Source: Lycium barbarum (Eukaryota; Streptophyta; Magnoliopsida; Solanales; Solanaceae). Taken from it: a stretch of 64,000 bases of DNA. Under the pieces are notes generated by a model. It was not told the DNA's origin. It searched no databases and worked only from the letters and a program-made list of their open reading frames with translations. The position numbers were made by a program, and so were the translations under genes. The first letter of the stretch is position 1. Each line of letters begins with the position of its first letter. Shown piece by piece: positions 57,607 to 64,000 of the stretch. The stretch spans positions 95,997,777 through 96,061,776 of the forward strand of contig NC_083338.1 of NCBI RefSeq assembly GCF_019175385.1, in the 5' to 3' direction.

Positions 57607-59383
57607 GTGTTAACTCATTCTAAGTTCAGTGTGGAAAAGGAAACTTCAATTGCTATGGCTTGGATTTCGTTTCCAAACCTTCTTCCTACCTTTTTTGTCA
57701 AGGAATCTTTGTTTACATTGGCTTCTGCTATGGGCAAGCCAATCCAGCTAGATGCTGCTACTATCAATAAGACCAGGCCAAACTGTACAAGAGTGAAAGT
57801 GCAGGTAGATTTGCTTGCAGATTTTCCTAAGTCTGTGTGGATGGGGATCGAAGATGATGTTACAAAGGAAATCAAGTCGATTAAAGTTAATATTCAATAT
57901 GATTACTTACCAAAGTATTGCACAATGTGCTTTTTACAAAGTCATTCCAATGATGAATGTTGGGTGCTTCATCCAGAACTGTTGGAAAATGAGGTGGCAG
58001 ATAATGGAGAAGGGTCTCAGAACAAAAGAAAGGTTGCAGTTGTAGTAGCTGAGCCTGGAACAAGTAAACAAGGGCAGATCCAACAAGGAAGATATAGAAG
58101 AAATAGGGGGTGGAAAAAACCAGTGTAACAATATTTACCAAAGGTATTATCCAGTGGTACTGTGGTAACTTACCCTGGAAAAAAAGGGCAGTACAAGAAC
58201 AAAGTGATTCCAGCTTGGAGGGATGATGGAAACAAAGAAGTTATGGTATCAAACAAATTTGAGGTATTGAACCAAGGAGTAGAGGATGTTGATGTTAGTA
58301 GGCTCAGTAATAGTCATGAGGAGCATGTCACTGAAGAGGATGTGTCTATAGAACAAGGGGTTGCAGCCGACTGTATAGATGGCAAGAAGGAGCATAATAA
58401 GGTGCATGCTGGTATGGATGCTGCAAACTTGTTTCTGTACAAACATCAGTCTACAAATGGAACCAAGTCTCTGGAAGAAGGTGAAGTTTATGAGAATGAA
58501 ACTGCTAAGGTGCACAATAGTGAAGCTGCTAATCACAGTGTAGTAGCTATTGCCCAAATACAGCAGCCTAATGATGATCCTGTTCAAAAAGACATTAATA
58601 GTCCACAGCTGGATGGTAAAGCAGAATCTCAGGAGGTTAAAGAGGATGACTGTCAAGAACATGAGAATACTGAATTATCTGAAGATGTTCAAGAGTTTGA
58701 AATGGTACAAGAAAGAGTGGATGAAGATGTTCAGCAACTAGGAGTTGAAAATAGGGGTGGTAGGGATGCAGATGAAGAGGCTCTTCAAAGGCTTGATATT
58801 AATAGGATTCATGATGGGAAGGAGGCCTCTGAAAGTTCTTTGGAAAATCAGATGTCTAAATGTACTCAAGCAGGTGATTTGTATTGGAATGATGGTTCTG
58901 TTGAGAAGATGCAAGATATGATTGGTTTCCATGGATCAGGAGGAGTTTGCTCAGGTATTAATTCTGAAGGATATTTCTGATGAGGAGGTACATAGCTCTA
59001 ATTGTAACTTGCAGTTGGTTGGCTATTATCCTGAGAAAGTTGCTGATGCAGAACAAAGGAATTTAGCTTTGGCCATTTTTCCTGATATTAGAGATATGCA
59101 GCCTCTGAATGTTGCTGTAAGGGTATCACCTAACAAAGTTTTACATGATGTAGTCTCTCACAAGTTACAGGAGGAACATGATAAGTTGATTTTGGTCAAC
59201 AATAAGAAGGAAGATGCTGATGGTGATGCTATTGATATGAAACTTCAGCATATGTGTGTAGAGGCAGGATTATCTCCAAAATCACAAAGCAAAGGGCCAA
59301 GAAAAGGAAGAAAGCAAAATTCTGATGTTCTACAAACAGTGAGGTATTCAACAAGGATTAACCTTAAGAAATCTGTTAAATGA
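57607..59383 (+). pseudogene. LINE ORF1 (DUF4283/zf-CCHC_4-like)
   Basis: Starts inside the DUF4283-type domain ([49 protein letters not shown]), followed by the plant LINE knuckle ([21 protein letters not shown]). TAA at 58126-58128 interrupts; the frame resumes to 58980 as a long acidic, low-complexity region. A frame change between 58922 and 58980 leads to the C-terminal part, which ends in basic residues (GPRKGRKQ, STRINLKKSVK). ORF1 proteins bind element RNA. The terminal TGA overlaps the ORF2 ATG. The upstream part of the domain is absent. Confidence 0.85.
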
Positions 59384-60507
59384 TTGTTAAATCTTTATTC
59401 TGGAACATAAGATCAGTGAAGTCCCAACAAGTATTTCATAGAGTTCAAATGTTAAATAAGCATCACAAGTTCTTTTTGGTAGCTTTGATGGAACCTTTTC
59501 AGCATCAGAGACAAATTCAGAAATATAAAAGGAGACTTGGAATGCCTTATGCTAATTCCAACTGTAATGGAAAAATCTGGTTCTTTGTGCAACACAATGT
59601 TGATGTTGAGGTTCTGTTGGATACTGAGCAATCTATTACTGTAAAGCTGCAGTTTCAAGATTTCAATAAAGATATGATGGTTACAATGGTGTATGCTAAA
59701 TGTTCAGAAGTGGAGAGAATGCAGTTGTGGGATAGTTTATACCTATTGGCTAGTAATATGACATCTCCTTGGTTGGTTGGTGGAGATTTCAATGTTATAC
59801 TGAATAAAGAATAAAAAATAGGAGGCTTACCAGTTTTGCCACAAGAATATGATGATTTTGCTTTTTGTCTGAATTCCTGTGAATTGCATGAGATGCCTTT
59901 CAAAGGGAGTCCTTTCACCTAGTGGAATGGTAGGGCTGCTAATGACTGCATTTTTAAGAGATTGGATAGGATTGTACATAATGATACATTTCAGAATTGG
60001 TTTGGACACCTAGAAGTGGAACATTTGTCAAGGACTGGTTCTGATCATGCACTATTACTTGTATCATGTGGAGATCAAGTGGAAAAGTTTATCCAACCAT
60101 TCAGATTTCTCAAATTCTGGGTGGAACATGATACGCTTCTTTATTTTGTTAAGCAGCAATGGGAAACAGTCTTAACTGATGATGTATTTCTGTCATTTAA
60201 GCTCAAGATGAAGAAACTGAAAACTGCTTTAAGTACATGGAGTAATACTACTTTTGGGGACATTTTAAAACAACTTGTAATCAGAGAGGAAATAGTTAAG
60301 ATTAAAGAGCAGTTGTTTGAGGAAAATCCATCTGAAGAAAATAGAATGGTCATGCAAAGGGCACAAGCAGAACTTAAGCTGTATCTTCACTATGAGGAGG
60401 AATTCTGGAGGCAAAGAGCCAGGATGGACTGTTTCTCTGAAGGTGATAAGAATACAAGATATTTCCATAGTCTGGTAAAAGGAAGAAGAAAAAAAAATCC
60501 AGATTAG
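59380..60507 (+). pseudogene. LINE ORF2, endonuclease part
   Basis: ATG 59380 overlaps the ORF1 stop (ATGA). Endonuclease/exonuclease/phosphatase motifs in order: FWNIRS, ALMEP, VGGDFNV (about 59778) and GSDHALL (about 60030), the residues expected for target nicking. In-frame TAA at 59812-59814 and TAG at 59920-59922 break it (the latter where Trp is usual, in PFT-WNGR). The frame ends at 60507 just after an A9 run, where the reading shifts. Confidence 0.9.
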
Positions 60508-61910
60508 GAGGATTAAAGATGATGCTGGTAATTGGCTAGAGGATGCTGACAGTGTTGCTGCTGAAGCTGTCAACTTTTTCCATAAGCAATTTACTCATAA
60601 GGAGGTTAGTGAAGATTCTCCAATTTTTAATCATATTCCAGAGCTGATCAGAGAAGAGGATAATATACTACTTGTTGAACAACCTACTATGGAGGAAGTA
60701 CAGAAGGCTGTATTTGAATTAAATGGGGACAGTGCCTGTGGCCCTGATGGATTTTCTGGTATATTTTATCAGAAGTGTTGGCAGGTGATCAAGGCTGATG
60801 TATATAGTGTTGTTAAAGCTTTCTTTGAAGGACAGACTCTTCCCAAGTCAATCACTCACACTAATCTAGTTTTGCTGCCAAAGAAGAATGTTGTTGAGGC
60901 ATTTTCTGATATGAGACCTATAAGTCTTAGCAACTTTATCAATAAGGTCATATCAAGAGTAGTTCATGACAGACTAGACAAGCTACTCACAAGGGTGATC
61001 TCTCCAAATCAATCTGGTTTTGTTAAGGGCAGGAATATAATTGAGAATATGTTGTTGACACAAGAAATTGTAACTGATATAAGGAAGAGAGGAAAACCAA
61101 CAAATGTTGTGATTAAGTTGGATATGGCAAAAGCATATGATAGAGTCTCATGGTTGTACCTTTGTAAAGTGATGGGAAAGATAGGATTCTCCTCAATTTT
61201 CATTGACCTTATATGGAGGCTGTTGGCAAATAATTGGTATTCTGTTCTCCTAAAATGGCCAGGCACATGGATTCTTTCATTCTACAAGGGGTGTCAAGCA
61301 AGGGGATCCACTCTCTCCTGCTCTTTTCATTATAGCTGCAGAAGTTCTTTCAAGGGCACTTAATTCTTTGTTTGATCAGCCTAGTTTTATTGGATATGGG
61401 ATGCCAAAGTGGAGTGCTGAGTTGAATCATCTGGCATATGTAGATGATACAATCATGTTTTCTGCAGCAGATAACCAATCTTTACAGATGATCATAGATA
61501 CTTTTCAGGAATATGATAAAATATATGGACAGTTGATAAACAAGAGGAAAAGTTGTTTTTATATGTTCAGCAAAGTATCACATGAGTTAAGTCAGCAGGT
61601 TGCAACAGTAACAGGATTTGTGAGAGGACAATTTCCTTTTACATATCTTGGAGTACCAATTACTCATGCCAGGAAAAGGAAAGTGAATTATACTGAATTA
61701 TTGAAGAAAGTCAAAGACAGGTTACAAACTTGGAAAGGCAAGTTATTGTCTTATGGAGGAAAAGCAGTGTTGACTACAAATGTCCTTCAAAGTATCCCAA
61801 TTCATGTTTTATCTGCTATAAGGCCTCTTAAATGTGTTATAAAGGAACTACACAGGATCTTTGCCAGGTTCTTTTGGAATAATAAGGAGGAAGGAAGATG
61901 CAGACACTGA
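60508..61910 (+). pseudogene. LINE ORF2, reverse transcriptase part
   Basis: From 60689: EVQKAVFELNGDSACGPDGF, TLVLLPK-like NLVLLPKKN, MRPISLSNFINKVISRV, NQSGFVKGRNIIENMLLTQE and KLDMAKAYDRVSW. A one-base change in CCTAAAATGG (about 61255) shifts the frame. The next frame has QGDPLSP-like sequence, then LAYVDDTIMFSA, the YVDD catalytic motif near 61435. The FTYLGVPI and WKGKLLSYGGKAVL motifs follow. TGA at 61908-61910 ends it, where Trp is expected. Confidence 0.92.
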
Positions 61911-63546
61911 GCAGCTTAGCTTAACATGTGCATTCCCAAACATGAAGGAGGTTTGGGTTTCAAGTCTATCTATGACATATCTAAAGCTTTATGTGATAAA
62001 CTCTAGTGGAAGTTTAGAACCACTAGTTCTATCTGGGATAATTTCATGTGGAATAAATACTGTAAAAAAAAACAAATTCCTCAGGTGGTTCAATGGAAGG
62101 GAGGGTCACAAGTCTGGAAGATGATGTTGGAAGCAAGGGAAAGTGTACAACAGGAAATCTGGTGGGAGCCAAAGATTGGAAGTTCAAACATTTGGTTTGA
62201 CAATTGGACTAAGCTAGGTGCTCTTAGCTATGTGGTTCCCCAGTCCTGGCAAATCAATGAGGATGCTGAAGATGTTTCTGAACTTATGTCAGATGGAGGA
62301 TGGAATATCAGCAAACTCATGCAGTTGTTTCCTGAAGATATTGTGCAGCATATAATACAGGAAATTAACATTATATATGCATCAAATGAATGGGATAGAC
62401 TTGGTGGATGATGACAAGTACAGGCAGATTTACAGTAAGCAGTGCATGGCAGTTACTGAGACAAAAAGCTAATGTAATAGTGCCATTTCAGAATATGTGG
62501 ATCAAAGGTGTGCCTTTTAAAATTTCATTCTTCATGTGGATATTGTGGAAGTTTAAAGTCCCAATTGATGAAGTGGTGGCAAGTATTGGCATTCCATTAG
62601 TTTCAAAGTGTTGCTGCTGTCATACTGCTCAGATGGAGACTATAAACCATCTGTTTTTGTGTGGAGATTTGGCTACAAAGGTATGGAGATACTTTAATAT
62701 GGGGGATGGATTGAGCATGAATTGTGTTCAGGTCAAACATGCCATAAGAAGTTGGTGGGAAGCAAAATGCCATTTCAAAATGAAGACCATATACAAAGCA
62801 GTGCCTGCTTTTATTGTGTGGCAAATATGGAAGTGGAGAAACAATAGGCTTCATGGTGGTACTATGAATCTGAATAGAGTGCTGTATGACATAAATATGA
62901 ACATTCATATGCTATGTAAAGTTCAGTTTCCTGGGCTGAATATTCCAACTATATGGCTTCAGATTGTTCAGTTCTTTGAAGGATATAAGCCTACTGTTAT
63001 ATGCAGAATTATTAAATGGAGGAGACCTGTATCTGGAGTTTACAAGTGTAATACTGATGGAGCTGCTTAATGAAATCCAGGACCAAGTTCTGCTGCTTTT
63101 TGTATCAAACATGAAGAGGGAGATTTGGTGTATGCAGCTGCTAAAACTTTGACAGATGGAACAAATATTGTGGCTGAGGCTGAGGCTATTAGAATGGGAC
63201 TGAGGTACTGTGTGGAAAAGCAGCTTTTTCCATTGATTATAGAGACTGATTCCATGACCATGAAGAAGATTTTAAATGCTGAATCGAAGATCCCTTGGAG
63301 CATTTCAATGTTGTTGGATGATATCAAGAGGATGATGGATGATCAAAGAGTATCTGTGGAGCATATACATAGAGAAGGAAATGGGCTTGCAGATTTTTTA
63401 ACTAACTTGGTTTTTGTTTTTACAGGTTCAGTTCAGTTTCATAATTTTCAGGAATTGCCAAATCAAGCTAAGAGAATTCTGAATATGGAGAAGAGAGGAA
63501 TTCCAAACTTGATAATAAGAACCCTTCAAGATAAAGCACCAGATTA
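61911..63546 (+). pseudogene. LINE ORF2, zf-RVT and RNase H part
   Basis: Legible pieces: IPKHEGGLGFKS with two stops before 62046; WNKYCKKKQ...IWWEPKIGSSNIWFDNW; a frame change near 62405; FTVSSAWQLLRQ; the zinc-binding segment FFMWILWKFKVP...CCCCHTAQMETINHLFLCGD; and a plant RVT_3-type RNase H. That domain starts at KWRRPVSGVYKCNTDGAA, continues after TAA/TGA near 63068-63073 with AEAEAIRMGL and IETDSM, and ends with GNGLADFL. All four acidic RNase H positions seem present. Confidence 0.88.
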
Positions 63547-64000
63547 GTCCTTGACAACAGAACTGTAACTTTGCTGAGTACAGTTTACCAACTGATTGTG
63601 AGTATTTGCAGCATCTATATTAGGGTGGTATCGGTGTGCTTGGCATGCTCATTCCTTAGTATAAATAGTGTGATTCTCATGATCTAAGTAGCAGACTGTG
63701 CTAATTATGGATCAAGTATCATAGAGACCTGGTTTTCATGCAAAGGATTAAGCTAGGGATAGTTTGAACATTGAAAGAAAAGTACAGCTTTTGAAAGATG
63801 ACCAGGCTAATGAGCAAGATATGTAGAAGAGTCATATTCAAATGTTGTATGAACTAGCATGGACAGATATAATAACCATATTAAGGTGTCATTTCTTGAT
63901 ATGGAAGCTATACAGGTCCAGGCTAGGATTCATGTTCTTTTGACAATGGTACAAAGTTGAGAGTGGTTTTTGCTTCCATACAGATGTTGGTTTGTACAGA
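63547..64000. other. Possible LINE 3' UTR or flank, nothing assigned
   Basis: No ORF, poly-A or target duplication seen. The boundary of the LINE cannot be set from this window. Confidence 0.4.

Larger units (their letters stand above)
57549..63546 (+). mobile_element. LINE (L1/RIL-type), decayed and 5' incomplete
   Basis: ORF1 and ORF2 in the usual order, with apurinic-like endonuclease, RT, zf-RVT and a C-terminal RNase H. The N-terminal part of the ORF1 RNA-binding domain is missing, where the 342-bp tandem begins. ORFs are interrupted by several stops and frameshifts. No poly-A or other 3' end was found before 64000, so the right limit is open. Confidence 0.9.

Noticed and set aside
57607..63546. 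A functional host RNase H or zinc-knuckle gene
   Set aside because: Order endonuclease-RT-zf-RVT-RNase H and multiple stops show a decayed LINE.

Overview
The window looks like nuclear DNA of a flowering plant, most likely Solanaceae. The evidence is chromodomain Ty3/gypsy (Tekay/Del-type) elements with 2-3 kb LTRs, a Ty1/copia gag with an initiator-tRNA-Met primer site, a plant-type LINE whose second ORF ends in a type-I RNase H, a Stowaway MITE and a stub with a TTG-type SINE tail. The family assignment rests on the flavour of the repeats, not on a database match. I see no host protein-coding gene. Almost everything is transposable elements nested in one another, plus one tRNA gene.

Layout. 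1-3.1 kb: AT-rich DNA with nested MITEs. 3.09-4.88 kb: a gag-only copia element (minus strand, target duplication TCTTC). 5.10-14.11 kb: a non-autonomous gypsy element (minus, duplication TTTGT) that keeps a gag fragment, but whose remaining internal ~3.5 kb shows no pol. 14.3-14.8 kb: a MITE. 15.86-17.79 kb: a solo LTR (minus) with internal minisatellites. 18.79-19.73 kb: an LTR fragment. 19.8-35.4 kb: what looks like one ~5.8 kb Ogre/Tat-type LTR (minus), split by a decayed full-length gypsy element at 22.71-32.58 kb (plus, duplication ACTAC). 35.4-39.8 kb: an LTR remnant split by a 3.07 kb solo LTR (minus, duplication GTATC). 41.0-41.3 kb: a truncated Stowaway. 41.58-52.56 kb: a very young, nearly intact Tekay-like chromovirus (plus, duplication TGCTC) inserted inside a tRNA-Thr(AGT) gene. 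52.7-56.1 kb: a MITE split by a 3.08 kb solo LTR (plus). 56.2-57.5 kb: two tandem duplications. 57.5-63.5 kb: a decayed LINE.

How it fits together. Each insertion boundary was read from terminal TG/CA, target-site duplication, primer-binding site (PBS) and polypurine tract (PPT), which gives a relative order of insertion. The chromovirus has LTRs differing at only about three places in 2.9 kb, yet already carries a frameshift and an in-frame TAG. The related copy at 22.7 kb has about ten stops, most of them explicable by single C-to-T or G-to-A changes.

The most interesting signals are small RNA-like structures shared by LTR families that otherwise differ. One is a TCAGTAC-N7-GTACTGA hairpin in the 3' part of every complete LTR (10 copies). 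A second is an AACATTCG-NGGA-CGAATGTT hairpin beside the polypurine tract in three subfamilies. A third is a palindrome whose sequence is family-specific but whose position, roughly 200-430 nt into the LTR, is shared. The disruption of a canonical tRNA gene by the youngest element is the clearest single biological event.
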